From positions 2,232,001 to 2,296,000 of the forward strand of contig NZ_CP020465.1 in NCBI RefSeq assembly GCF_002076895.1: 64,000 nucleotides of DNA. The letters are read 5' to 3'. Made by a program: the position numbers and the translations under genes. A model generated the notes under the pieces. It was not told where the DNA came from and did no database searches. It was given only the letters and a program-made list of their open reading frames with translations. Shown in pieces: positions 46,415-54,830 of this stretch (positions within the stretch are counted from its first letter, which is position 1; every line of letters begins with the position of its first letter). The DNA is from Cognaticolwellia beringensis (lineage in GTDB: Bacteria > Pseudomonadota > Gammaproteobacteria > Enterobacterales > Alteromonadaceae).

Positions 46415-46502
46415 TGGAAAAGTGTCAAGATATTTTACATAAAGGCTACGCGACTAAAACAGGAGCTTCTTAAGTTGCTGATAAGCTAGTAGTTATTAAA
46501 CT

Positions 46503-46518
46503 TGGCACATAGAATGCA
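46503..46518 (+). promoter_or_regulatory. Sigma-54 (RpoN) promoter of the PEP-CTERM gene
   Basis: TGGCACATAGAATGCA fits the -24/-12 consensus TGGCAC-N5-TTGCW with one mismatch (A for the first T), and GG and GC are correctly spaced. The start site would be near 46528, 26 bases before the ATG. Exosortase A systems are commonly controlled by the PrsK/PrsR pair, PrsR being a sigma-54 activator; neither gene is in this window. Confidence 0.75.
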
Positions 46519-46553
46519 TTTACTTAGGATAGAACTTAAATGGAGAATTTGAA

Positions 46554-47399
46554 ATGAAAAAATTATTTACAGCAACGCTAGTTACTTTAGCTTTCGCAGG
46601 CACAGCAACAGCTGACGAAATTTATATCGATAATGGTGCTAATTACGGTGGCAATGCTAATACGGCTGCTGGTGACAACACTACAGGTTGGAAAGAAGAG
46701 CTTAAATTAGTTTATAAATCCAACTCAATTGTTAAAGATGTTGATGGTGATCAAACTATAAGTGTTGGTGATACAATCACTTCACAAGGTGGTTTTGTTG
46801 GTACTAATGCTATTAATGAAAACTTTGTTACTGCGATGACTCCAGGACAAACTTTCGGTGGACCTAGCAACAATGGTTATGAAGCCGACTGGTTATTAAG
46901 CTTTCGTTTCAGCGACCTAATGGGTACTTTTAACGGTTCTGATTTTATTTACAGTTCAGGTACTATTGATTGGATTTTATTTGATGCATCTGAAGGTTAT
47001 ACCGGTGCTGCATTAGGTAATGAAGTTCATTTATTTTCAACTACTGTAACGGGTCATACTTCAGTTCCGGGTAATCAACAATTTACTGGTACTGTTGGTA
47101 ATTTTGGTCTTGGAATGGTTAATGGTATTCCTGTTGGCGATATGTTTAACATCAAGTATGGTTCATCATCGTTAACCCTTGGAGAGTATGAAGCTACAAC
47201 CGGTTTACCAGTACGTTTCACTATTGATCAAAATACACAAAGTCCAAATGTGACAGGTTATAACGCAGCAACACAAGAGTTTACTCTTGAAGGTGGGCAT
47301 AACGCTGCTTTACAATTTCAAGTTCCAGAGCCAACTACTCTAGCTATTTTAGGTTTAGGTTTATTAGGTTTTGCTGGCGCATCACGTCGCAAGTCTTAA
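46554..47399 (+). CDS. PEP-CTERM sorting-domain protein (exosortase substrate)
   Basis: A 281-residue exported protein. It has a signal peptide (cleaved after about residue 20, TATA-DE) and a Gly/Asn/Thr-rich body. The C-terminal sorting signal comprises VPEPTTLAILGLGLLGFAG and an Arg-rich tail (ASRRKS); the PEP triplet is at 258-260. XrtA should cut near it and release or anchor the protein in the matrix. The body has no domain I can name; a short DVDGDQTISVGDTI stretch resembles calcium-binding or dockerin-like loops. It has a sigma-54 promoter and a strong terminator, so it is a single transcription unit. It is the only PEP-CTERM protein in the window. Confidence 0.95.
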   Translation: MKKLFTATLVTLAFAGTATADEIYIDNGANYGGNANTAAGDNTTGWKEELKLVYKSNSIVKDVDGDQTISVGDTITSQGGFVGTNAINENFVTAMTPGQTFGGPSNNGYEADWLLSFRFSDLMGTFNGSDFIYSSGTIDWILFDASEGYTGAALGNEVHLFSTTVTGHTSVPGNQQFTGTVGNFGLGMVNGIPVGDMFNIKYGSSSLTLGEYEATTGLPVRFTIDQNTQSPNVTGYNAATQEFTLEGGHNAALQFQVPEPTTLAILGLGLLGFAGASRRKS

Positions 47400-47413
47400 T
47401 TTAACTAAACGTT

Positions 47414-47440
47414 AAAAAACCGCCTTTTGGCGGTTTTTTT
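47414..47440 (+). terminator. Rho-independent terminator of the PEP-CTERM gene
   Basis: AAAAAACCGCC, loop TTTT, GGCGGTTTTTT followed by more T. A textbook intrinsic terminator 15 bases after the stop codon; its A-run also makes it usable in the reverse direction. Confidence 0.95.
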
Positions 47441-47441
47441 A

Positions 47442-47852
47442 TGTCTAAAATTTATAAGCTAATAATCGGCATAGATATATCATACTGAATGACAGCCTAA
47501 TATGTCCTCTGGTTAAATTTTACTTATAGCTATAAGTTAATGTATCTCAGAGTCAGTGAGTCGTGATTTAACGCTTATTCTGACTGAGTGGTAGCATACG
47601 TACATTTTTTGTATTACTAAGATAATACGTTCTTGCTGTGTTTCTGTAGAGTTTAATTTACGTATATCAGACCTGATAATTAATATACCAAGTTGATTAA
47701 TTCGACTTTCATTTTTAAAAGGTTAAAAGATTACTTTGACTGTGTAGGTGTTGGGGGATATAGATAAGTTAATAGTAACGACTCAGCTAGATTTTATTAT
47801 CTAGCTGATTAGTATAAGTAGTAACAATAGAACAAGTAACTAATCAAATAGG
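47442..47852. other. Intergenic region between convergent genes, no gene found
   Basis: About 410 bp without a supported coding frame or RNA gene. An imperfect inverted repeat, CTCAGAGTCAG (47546-47556) with CTGACTGAG (47580-47588), could form a weak hairpin. Otherwise nothing is recognised. Confidence 0.5.
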
Positions 47853-48764
47853 TTATTTACTGTTATCAATAATACCTTTAAAGACTTTAAACATATAACG
47901 CTGTAATGGATTTCTGTTGCCAAAAGGACGCCATGTTTTGACAGTTTTATTCAGGTAAGCGTCAAAGTGTAAGCCTCGGGGCGCGCAGATAACCTCGCCC
48001 CTGTTTAAAATTATTTTAAGAGCATTTGTACAAAGTACACCTGCTGCTAAAGAAATGCCCATGCATGTTGAAGGTACTTTCTTTTTAAAGAAGTTAACTG
48101 AGGTTCTTTGTGCAAGATAATGGCGTTGTAAACATGCTGGCGCTACACCAACGACAAATTTGACAATATTATCTGCAAAAACCTCTGCTTTTTCTTCTTC
48201 CGTAGCATTAGCTGCAGGATCTTCGATGTTAAAATAATCATCGAACGACATTTTACCTGGCATGAAGACCAAGAAAGCAGTTCCCATTCCAAGAGGGGCT
48301 GCGGTAATCGTTGGGATACCTTTTTCATAGCATCGTCGAAAAACCTTTCTACGTATTTCTAAAGCGAAGATATCTAAACTGTCGATGTAGATATCAACAT
48401 CCTGTAAAAACTCTTCTAAATTATCTTCTGAAATGCCTTGATTAAAGTTGGTTATTTCAGCTTCAGGATTGATGCCACGGATAGTTTCTTCCATTACGGC
48501 TGATTTAGCTTTACCAATAGTCGACATGTTTGCGCCAGATTGGCGATTAAAGTTGGCGACATCATAATCATCCAAATCCGAAATATTAAATTTACCTATG
48601 CCTAAGCGTGATAACACCACTGCATGATCGCCACCAACACCACCTAATCCGCCAATAGCAACTTTAGTATTACGTAACTTTTGCTGTTCGTCGTCGGTAA
48701 CCCAACCAATATTTCTTGAAAATGCTTCTTCATAATTAAACATATTAATCTCTATTTTGTTCAT
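47853..48764 (-). CDS. ThiF/MoeB/HesA-family adenylyltransferase (E1-like)
   Basis: A 303-residue E1-like enzyme that would adenylate a carboxyl group, classically the C-terminus of a ubiquitin-like sulfur carrier. The nucleotide-binding loop is AIGGLGGVGGDHAVVLSRLG (36-55), followed by ISDLDDYDVANFNRQ (61-75) with the adenylation Arg, and GKAKSAVMEETIRGINPEAE. The two CxxC zinc motifs of MoeB/ThiF are absent, and no ubiquitin-like partner gene is in the window. It is 24 bases downstream of an exosortase-associated acyltransferase, pointing to a shared role, perhaps activating an acyl acceptor or amino acid. That role is inference. Confidence 0.85.
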   Translation of the reverse strand: MNKIEINMFNYEEAFSRNIGWVTDDEQQKLRNTKVAIGGLGGVGGDHAVVLSRLGIGKFNISDLDDYDVANFNRQSGANMSTIGKAKSAVMEETIRGINPEAEITNFNQGISEDNLEEFLQDVDIYIDSLDIFALEIRRKVFRRCYEKGIPTITAAPLGMGTAFLVFMPGKMSFDDYFNIEDPAANATEEEKAEVFADNIVKFVVGVAPACLQRHYLAQRTSVNFFKKKVPSTCMGISLAAGVLCTNALKIILNRGEVICAPRGLHFDAYLNKTVKTWRPFGNRNPLQRYMFKVFKGIIDNSK

Positions 48765-48788
48765 TCATAGACAAGAACAAAGGACCAC

Positions 48789-49592
48789 TTAAATGTGGCT
48801 GCTTAAGTCTACATCTGGAATGTTAAATGGAGTGTCCTTACCAAATTTAACAAATTTAATTTGCTCAGCCATCTCTTTATGAATTATGGCGTATAACTCT
48901 TCAAGCTGTTCAGTCAACTCTTTATGGAAATCTTGTTCGTCCAAATAGAACATGGCACGCTTACCATGATAGTCCATGTCATCACCTATTTGTTGAAACG
49001 GTAAGCCAAAGCGCTTTAATCGTCGATTAAGTCGAGGCTCCATCATAACAACCATACCTTGGTGTTGACATAAGCTTGCTAAGGCAATACCACTTAAATA
49101 AAGCCCCATGGCGATATTAGGAAAATTGCGACGCTCTTCTTCAGTGAATACAGTGTCGGGCTTAATATTATTAAGTACAAAGGGTACGTTTTTTTCTTTT
49201 TCACGCCTTCTAAATGATGCTAATACCGCTAAGCGTGAAATTTCGCCGAAGCTACCTCGCGGTAGTTGTGTTGTATCGACAATTTCTTTTCGGGCACTTT
49301 GCAGACAATTTGCTTCAAAAGGTAATTGCTTTGTGGGATCGGTTGGTGGTGGTATAATTAATCGAATACAGCCTGCGAAAACCCCAGTGCGACGATGCTC
49401 TAAAAGGCAGTGATAAGCATACTCATCACATTGGTCGATTTCCATTTTTTGGGCATTTTCAGGTTCCCAGCCTAACTCAGAGCTGTAAACACCATAACGA
49501 ATTTTATAAGCTTCTTGTCTTAGCTCTTTTGTATTGGCAAAGTGAATTTTAAAGTATTGATTAAAATGTTTGGCAATTGAATAGTCACTCAT
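48789..49592 (-). CDS. PEP-CTERM/exosortase-associated acyltransferase, copy 1
   Basis: A 267-residue protein of the GNAT-like group that includes autoinducer synthases and N-acyl amino acid synthases; it matches the TIGR03694-type exosortase-associated acyltransferase. Motifs are EAYKIRYGVYSSELGWEP (the LuxI-like RYxVY region), YAYHCLLEHRRTGVFAGCIR and GSFGEISRLAVLASFRRR. It would move an acyl chain from acyl-ACP or acyl-CoA to an amine or amino acid. The target is unknown. The ATG follows GTGGATTGAACA, a leader also seen before its paralogue. It lies upstream of the E1-like gene with a 24-base gap. Confidence 0.87.
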   Translation of the reverse strand: MSDYSIAKHFNQYFKIHFANTKELRQEAYKIRYGVYSSELGWEPENAQKMEIDQCDEYAYHCLLEHRRTGVFAGCIRLIIPPPTDPTKQLPFEANCLQSARKEIVDTTQLPRGSFGEISRLAVLASFRRREKEKNVPFVLNNIKPDTVFTEEERRNFPNIAMGLYLSGIALASLCQHQGMVVMMEPRLNRRLKRFGLPFQQIGDDMDYHGKRAMFYLDEQDFHKELTEQLEELYAIIHKEMAEQIKFVKFGKDTPFNIPDVDLSSHI

Positions 49593-49899
49593 TGTTCAAT
49601 CCACGTCCCCAGGCTATTTTATTTAAGATACTCTATAGAATATAACAAGATGTAGCGTATTTGCTAATTAAAGTGCAACATAAATATATGTTTTTTAACA
49701 ATTGGTCATATAGTTTTCACAGTTTTATAATTAAAATAGTGAATTAGCTGAGATATTACTCCTTTCGCGGTGTTATTAGTTACTTCAGTCGGCCTTTGTA
49801 GCCATAGGTTTAGGACTAAATGCAGGAGGTTGGATTTATTCCAGTATGTTGTAATTTTATTAAGTGATGGTTGTCGGTGGTTTGAAGGTATTGGAAAAA
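49593..49899. other. Gap between the two acyltransferase genes
   Basis: About 300 bp, AT-rich, without a supported gene. It presumably contains the promoter for the downstream acyltransferase/E1 pair. No sigma-54 motif was found on the relevant strand. Confidence 0.5.
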
Positions 49900-50664
49900 T
49901 TAAAGTCGGCAGCCTGCATTTGAAAACGGCACAATATATTGCTGTAATAATAATTCGGCACTAATAGAGTCATATAATTCTTTCAGTTCCGGCTTTAAAT
50001 TGGCACTAAATTTTTCTCGTGGTAAATGATACATAGCTCTTTTTCCATGATAATCGATAGTATCTCCAACTTTTTCAAATTGAAGGCCTATTCGAAATAG
50101 TCCACGGTGTAGCCTTTTCTCCATAATAACAAATAAATCTTGGTGGTTACATATTTCAGATAACGTAACGGACGCCAAATACAAGCCGATGGCTATATTT
50201 GGAAAGTTTCGATGTTCTTCTTCAGTGAAAGTGATTTCGGGCTCAATATCATTCATGACAAATGGTTTTCTATTTTCTGATTTTCTGCGCCGAAATGAAG
50301 ACAACACAGCTAGTCTTGATATTTCACCAAAGCTTCCACGTGCTAATTTTGTTGAGTCAATTATGTCTGTTCTTGCTGAATGGAGAAAGTTTTTTTCAAA
50401 AGGCAGTTGGAGTTCAGGTTCGTGGATTGGAGGTATGATTAAGCGTACACAGCCAGCATAAGTACCGGTTCTTCTGTGCTTTAATAGGCAGTGATATGCA
50501 TAATCATCACATTCATCAATTTCCATTTGTAAATTATTTTTGGCCTCCCAGCCTAGTTCATGGCTATAAACGCCATAACGTATTTTAAATGCTTCTTCCT
50601 TGAGTTCTTTAGTATTTGCAAATTGAATGTGAAAGTGTTGATTAAAATTTTCGGCTATTGACAT
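49900..50664 (-). CDS. PEP-CTERM/exosortase-associated acyltransferase, copy 2
   Basis: A 254-residue paralogue of the next gene in the same orientation, with matching blocks such as EAFKIRYGVYSHELGWEA, YAYHCLLKHRRTGTYAGCVR, GSFGEISRLAVLSSFRRR and YHGKRAMYHLPREKF. The two share most central residues and differ at both ends; the C-terminal tail here is shorter. The leader GTGGATTAAACAATGAGAGA copies that of the paralogue. One extra base puts the ancestral ATG out of frame, so translation must begin at the next ATG (MSIAENF). Two acyltransferases may use different chains or acceptors (inference). Confidence 0.86.
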   Translation of the reverse strand: MSIAENFNQHFHIQFANTKELKEEAFKIRYGVYSHELGWEAKNNLQMEIDECDDYAYHCLLKHRRTGTYAGCVRLIIPPIHEPELQLPFEKNFLHSARTDIIDSTKLARGSFGEISRLAVLSSFRRRKSENRKPFVMNDIEPEITFTEEEHRNFPNIAIGLYLASVTLSEICNHQDLFVIMEKRLHRGLFRIGLQFEKVGDTIDYHGKRAMYHLPREKFSANLKPELKELYDSISAELLLQQYIVPFSNAGCRL

Positions 50665-51017
50665 AGTCTCTCATTGTTTAATCCACGGCTTCAAATCACT
50701 TTTTAGATGCTTTTTATTTAATACAAAGTACTTATATTAACTTGCTTTAAACTAAATGTTGATTTGAAGGCTAAATATTTTACTTTTTTATATTTTCGTT
50801 AATTGTGTTAAATCAAAGAATCGGCATAACTGAGTTATTATAACGGCTTTTTTTATTATCTACACATTTAAACAGTAAATAAACTTTGTTTGCAATAGTA
50901 ATTTCGCAAATTTCAGTACGAATGTATACGTTTTAGCCTTAATTATACTCAGATTAACTTAAGTTTTCATTAGATATTCATTTGCTTTCATTTCGATAGT
51001 TTGTCAGTCAAATCGTT
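50665..51017. other. AT-rich intergenic region, no gene found
   Basis: About 350 bp between two reverse-strand genes. It has several T-rich stretches and no supported coding frame, RNA gene or REP-like unit. Confidence 0.5.
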
Positions 51018-51833
51018 TTAAAGTTTAGCTTTCATCGGCACAATTTCCATGGCAGTTTGGTAGCCGACATCAAATAATTCGAGTTTCTTTTCTTCGCTCA
51101 TCCCAAAGTCTACAGCAGAGGATAAGCCCGCATTGATAATAATAGTGTTATGCCAGAATGCGTCATTGATATACTCGCGCGATATCGTTGTCATGAAAGT
51201 GCGAATTAGCAGTGTTACGTAGTTTATAATAGGAAACATGCCATCAGTTTTTAGCTCGTCATATTCATGTTCACCACGCAGACGAAAGCACAGCACCGGT
51301 GTGCCATCCATTGCCCAATCTCTGTGCAAGGCATCTTCTGATAAAATACTGCCATCAACCATTAAGTGGTTACCAAACTTTTTAAAGCTGAATACGAGCG
51401 GTATAGACATAGAAAAACGCACGGCCAAAGACACCTTCATACCTGGTGTTCTTTTTCGATCGAAAATAACCGGGCGGCCTGTTTTTACATCTGTAGCTAC
51501 TATATGTAGATTGCAATTAAGGTCGTTAAAAGTTTTTCCATCTAGATGATTATCGACCCATTGTTCAAAAACATCGCCAGAACTTAAGCCACCATTACGA
51601 ATTAAACTTACAATTGAGAAGCCTTTAAATTGATTATAATTTGTCGTTAGCGCAATATGCTTCATTTCTGGTATCGATAGCCCTGCGGCGTAAAAGCTGG
51701 CAATAATACTGCCCCCCGAAACGCCAACAATATGAGAAAAGTCGATATGTAAATCTTCTAACGCTTGCAGAACGCCAATATGAGCGGGTAACCGTGTTCC
51801 TCCCCCAGCTAAAATAGGCACTATATCCACCAT
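51018..51833 (-). CDS. Patatin-like phospholipase
   Basis: A 271-residue lipid acyl hydrolase. The oxyanion loop is GGGTR (10-14), the nucleophile elbow GVSGGS contains Ser39, and the dyad Asp is Asp160 in MVDGSI. The family layout is complete. There is no signal peptide, so it acts in the cytoplasm or at the inner membrane and would release fatty acids from phospholipids. It is upstream of, and parallel with, the two acyltransferases, but a 353-bp gap makes a shared transcript uncertain. A supply role for acyl chains is speculative. Confidence 0.88.
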   Translation of the reverse strand: MVDIVPILAGGGTRLPAHIGVLQALEDLHIDFSHIVGVSGGSIIASFYAAGLSIPEMKHIALTTNYNQFKGFSIVSLIRNGGLSSGDVFEQWVDNHLDGKTFNDLNCNLHIVATDVKTGRPVIFDRKRTPGMKVSLAVRFSMSIPLVFSFKKFGNHLMVDGSILSEDALHRDWAMDGTPVLCFRLRGEHEYDELKTDGMFPIINYVTLLIRTFMTTISREYINDAFWHNTIIINAGLSSAVDFGMSEEKKLELFDVGYQTAMEIVPMKAKL

Positions 51834-51944
51834 TTTACGTTCTCCTTTTATTATTATTATTTAATTATGAGCAAAAATTTAGAAATCGCTAGCAAAACAT
51901 GTGCTAAGTTCAAGTAAAGTGTGAATTTTTTAAAGAGTGAAACT

Positions 51945-52709
51945 ATGAACCGTTTATTACCATCATTAATAATCATTGGACTTTATTTTAGTTCGATAGC
52001 ACAAGCTAACTTAGTAGATACCGTTAGCATGGTCAAGCCATCCGTGGTTGGTATTGGCATTTATACCCCGACAGGCAGACAGAAAAACCAACTTTTTGGT
52101 ACGGGCTTTGTTATTGGCGATGGTCGTTATATCGTTACTAACAATCATGTTATTGATAAAGAGTTAGATGATAATTTATTACAAAAGTTAGCTGTATTTA
52201 CCGGTAAAGGGCCCGCAGCGAAAGTTAGGTTAGCTAAGTTGATTGCGACCGACGAAGAACACGATTTAGCCATTCTTAAAATTGAAGGGCGACCATTACC
52301 TGCTCTGACATTAGCGACGAGTAACTTTCTTAGTGAAGGTAGTAGCATTGCGTTTACTGGCTTCCCTATTGGTGCCGTGCTTGGACTTTATCCTGTTACA
52401 CATAGGGGTATTATTGCTGCCGTAACGCCAACTATTATTCCCGTTGATGACTCAAGACAAATTAGTATTGCTATGCTTAAAAGATTAAGAGACCCCTATT
52501 TAGTTTATCAGTTGGACGCAACGGCTTATCCTGGCAACAGTGGTAGTGCTATGTATGATGTTAAAACGGGTGAAGTTGTCGGTATTATTAATAAGGTTTT
52601 TGTACAGGAAAGTAAAGAGACTGTGATCAGTAAACCAAGCGGTATTACTTATGCCATACCTGTGAAATATCTGCATGTGCTACTTAAAAAACATAATATA
52701 AATAGTTAG
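51945..52709 (+). CDS. Trypsin-like serine protease (S1C, DegP-like, no PDZ)
   Basis: A periplasmic protease of 254 residues with a signal peptide cleaved near residue 21 (AQA-N). The catalytic triad is His68 (TNNHV), Asp107 (EEHDLAIL) and Ser199 (YPGNSGSAMYD). The protein ends after the protease domain, so the PDZ domains of DegP/DegS are missing. I chose the ATG with the signal peptide directly behind it; a GTG 24 bases upstream would add eight residues ahead of the signal. It is divergent from the patatin gene and convergent with yibQ. Confidence 0.88.
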   Translation: MNRLLPSLIIIGLYFSSIAQANLVDTVSMVKPSVVGIGIYTPTGRQKNQLFGTGFVIGDGRYIVTNNHVIDKELDDNLLQKLAVFTGKGPAAKVRLAKLIATDEEHDLAILKIEGRPLPALTLATSNFLSEGSSIAFTGFPIGAVLGLYPVTHRGIIAAVTPTIIPVDDSRQISIAMLKRLRDPYLVYQLDATAYPGNSGSAMYDVKTGEVVGIINKVFVQESKETVISKPSGITYAIPVKYLHVLLKKHNINS

Positions 52710-52719
52710 TTAGTCTTGC

Positions 52720-52744
52720 AGTGTCAAATAATTTTACACTTTTT
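52720..52744. terminator. Weak hairpin between convergent genes
   Basis: AGTGT and ACACT with inner A/T pairs, followed by TTTT. A possible shared terminator for the protease and yibQ-like genes; the stem is short. Confidence 0.35.
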
Positions 52745-52761
52745 AAAATACAATAATCAGC

Positions 52762-53526
52762 TTAATCTTCAGCGTTTATTTGCTGGTTAAGCAATGCTAT
52801 TTTATTGCTAAGTAACTTGGATATTGGTACTAGCTCGACATTATTTTGCTCAAGTAATGGTAAGAATTTAAGTAATGCACTGATTGTTTCAGGATGAGGG
52901 TGAGCTATTGCAACAACGGTTTGATAACGCTTAGCGTCTCGAATTAACTGTTTAAATTGCCGGCGAATATAGTTATGTTCCAATTTATTATCGAGAAAAA
53001 TATGGCGATGTAAGCTTGGCACGCCAAAACTTATGGCCACTTTTTCAGCTTGGCTGGCGCTGGTTGTTACACTATCAATAAACATTAAGTTTCGTTCACT
53101 TAGAAACTGCATAGTCCAAGCCATGGGTTGATATAACTCGGTGAGTTTACTGCCCATATGGTTGTTAATACCTAAGGCGAAAGGGATTTCATCAAAAGCA
53201 TTGGTTAAGCTTTCGCGAATCCCATTTTCGTTCATTGTGCTGGTTAATGCGCCAGGCCCTAACTTCTTACCATTTTTGGCTTCCATGGGAATATGCAAAA
53301 TAACATCTTTGTTTTTCGCTTGTGCTTTTAACGCGAGTTTTTTGCCATAAGGGGTATGAGGAAGAATGGCATAGCTGATATTTCCAGGTAAATAAAGCGC
53401 TTGTGCATCGCTTTTTCGATAGCCAATATCGTCAATAATAATCGCTACTTGCGCTGTTTGAGCATAAAGTAAAGTAGGGAAGAGTAAGCTTAGTGTCAGC
53501 AGGAATTTAGGCAGTAATCGAAGCAC
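52762..53526 (-). CDS. yibQ: Divergent polysaccharide deacetylase family protein (YibQ-like)
   Basis: A 254-residue exported protein (signal peptide ending near LLYAQ) of the divergent deacetylase family, PF04748 type. Motifs are VAIIIDDIGYRKSDAQAL, DVILHIPMEAKNGKKLGPG, GINNHMGSKLTEL and VAIAHPHPETISAL, the last carrying metal-type histidines. It is located after envC as in Escherichia coli and related bacteria, where the order gpmM-envC-yibQ is conserved. The natural substrate is unsettled; a link to the cell wall is expected from context. Confidence 0.9.
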   Translation of the reverse strand: MLRLLPKFLLTLSLLFPTLLYAQTAQVAIIIDDIGYRKSDAQALYLPGNISYAILPHTPYGKKLALKAQAKNKDVILHIPMEAKNGKKLGPGALTSTMNENGIRESLTNAFDEIPFALGINNHMGSKLTELYQPMAWTMQFLSERNLMFIDSVTTSASQAEKVAISFGVPSLHRHIFLDNKLEHNYIRRQFKQLIRDAKRYQTVVAIAHPHPETISALLKFLPLLEQNNVELVPISKLLSNKIALLNQQINAED

Positions 53527-53626
53527 GGTAAGTTTTTTCTTATAATAAGTCGTTATGTAGAATAACAGTTCAGATGTTCAAAATCGACTAGTTCGCTACA
53601 TAATGTAATCGAATTTATAATCAAAA

Positions 53627-54823
53627 TTACTTACACCAGAGTTTTGGGTTCACAGCGATACCGGTGTGTCTAATTTCAAAGTAAAGGCCTGAATTGGTTT
53701 GGCCACCACTTTGGCCAACTAAGGCTATGGGCTCACCTGCCTCTACACGATCGCCAACAGACTTAAGTAATGCTTGGTTATGACCATATAAGCTCATGTA
53801 ACCATCACCATGATCAACAACGGTGACCAGTCCATAACCTTTTAGCCAATCTGAGAATAAAATAGTGCCGTTATGAATAGTTTTGACTTCTCGGCCAATA
53901 GGGGCTGAAAGAAATACCCCTTTCCATTTTAAATAGCCTTGCTTGCTTGAGCCAAAACTATGATTAATTCTCCCTTTAACAGGCCAACTGAGTTTATGCT
54001 TTAATTTACTTAATCCGACTAAGTTTTTCGCCCTTTTTGCTTTCTCTGCATCAGCGGCCATTTTTTTCAACAAGCTAACTAATGCTGACTCTTCACGTTC
54101 TAACTTGGCTAACTTTTGTTGGCCAGTCAGAGCCTTTTTATTTAGCGCTGCTAAGGTTTGTTTTTGTTTTGTTTTCGACAGTTCGAGAATTTGTTTTTGC
54201 TGGCTTTGGGTTTGTGTTAATTGCGTTAATTGTTCAGCTTGTTGTTGGTATTGTTGGGTGACGTCATTTAATTGCGTAATCGTACTTTTAAAGGCTTCAA
54301 TTTCTTTAATACGCGCTGTATTAAGGTATTGATAGTGGGTAATAGTACGCTGAACGCTACTGGGTTTTTCTTGATTAAGTATTAGCTTTATATAGTCGTG
54401 ATGACCTGTCGAATAGGCAGCTCGCAGTTGCTTAGCTAATATCTGTTCTTGTTGTTTTTTAGCGAGTTCGAGTTGCTTTTTTTCTGTACTTAGCTGGCCG
54501 AGTTTCTCACGTGTTGCTGCTAATTTACTTGAGGTGTTAGCTAAATTCTTGGCAATTTTCCCTATCGCCAGATCATCAGTTTTTAACTGTTGCTCTAGAT
54601 CACTAATTTTAACATTAGTACTTGAAAGGTTTAGTTTTTGTTGATTGATAGCTTGTTGAATGTCAGAAAGTTGTTGGTTTGTTTTTGCACTGTTATTTGT
54701 GTTTGCTTGCGCAAAAGCATTAAGCGATAAGCACATCAACATTAGCCCAATAAAAAAAGCATAGCCAGCGTTAAACCGGCTATGTTTCAATATTGGGTTG
54801 TTGATATTCACGTTTAAAAGCAC
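53627..54823 (-). CDS. envC: Murein hydrolase activator EnvC
   Basis: A periplasmic activator of the amidases that split septal peptidoglycan. The 398-residue protein has a signal peptide (to about residue 39, AFAQA), two long coiled coils (about 45-270) that contact FtsEX in the known system, and a C-terminal LytM domain. That domain (GRINHSFGSSKQGYLKWKGV, VDHGDGYMSLYGHNQAL, SGLYFEIRHTGIAVNPKLW) lacks the usual HxxxD and HxH zinc ligands. It is therefore an activator and not an active endopeptidase. Eight bases separate it from gpmM upstream. Confidence 0.93.
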   Translation of the reverse strand: MLLNVNINNPILKHSRFNAGYAFFIGLMLMCLSLNAFAQANTNNSAKTNQQLSDIQQAINQQKLNLSSTNVKISDLEQQLKTDDLAIGKIAKNLANTSSKLAATREKLGQLSTEKKQLELAKKQQEQILAKQLRAAYSTGHHDYIKLILNQEKPSSVQRTITHYQYLNTARIKEIEAFKSTITQLNDVTQQYQQQAEQLTQLTQTQSQQKQILELSKTKQKQTLAALNKKALTGQQKLAKLEREESALVSLLKKMAADAEKAKRAKNLVGLSKLKHKLSWPVKGRINHSFGSSKQGYLKWKGVFLSAPIGREVKTIHNGTILFSDWLKGYGLVTVVDHGDGYMSLYGHNQALLKSVGDRVEAGEPIALVGQSGGQTNSGLYFEIRHTGIAVNPKLWCK

Positions 54824-54830
54824 GTTATTG

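Noticed and set aside
47546..47588. Imperfect inverted repeat as an operator or attachment site
   Set aside because: The arms differ by a two-base insertion, occur once and are not near a promoter that I can identify.
49770..49964. Forward 64-codon frame between the acyltransferases
   Set aside because: It runs into the 3' end of the reverse acyltransferase gene, has no good ribosome site, and the sequence looks random.
50189..50461. Forward 90-codon frame inside the second acyltransferase
   Set aside because: Mirror of the conserved acyltransferase; a corresponding frame is also open opposite the paralogue, as expected from the shared protein sequence.
53627..54823. An active M23 endopeptidase
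   Set aside because: The zinc-binding His and Asp positions are replaced (WKGV and YFEIR in place of the HxxxD and HxH motifs), as in EnvC.
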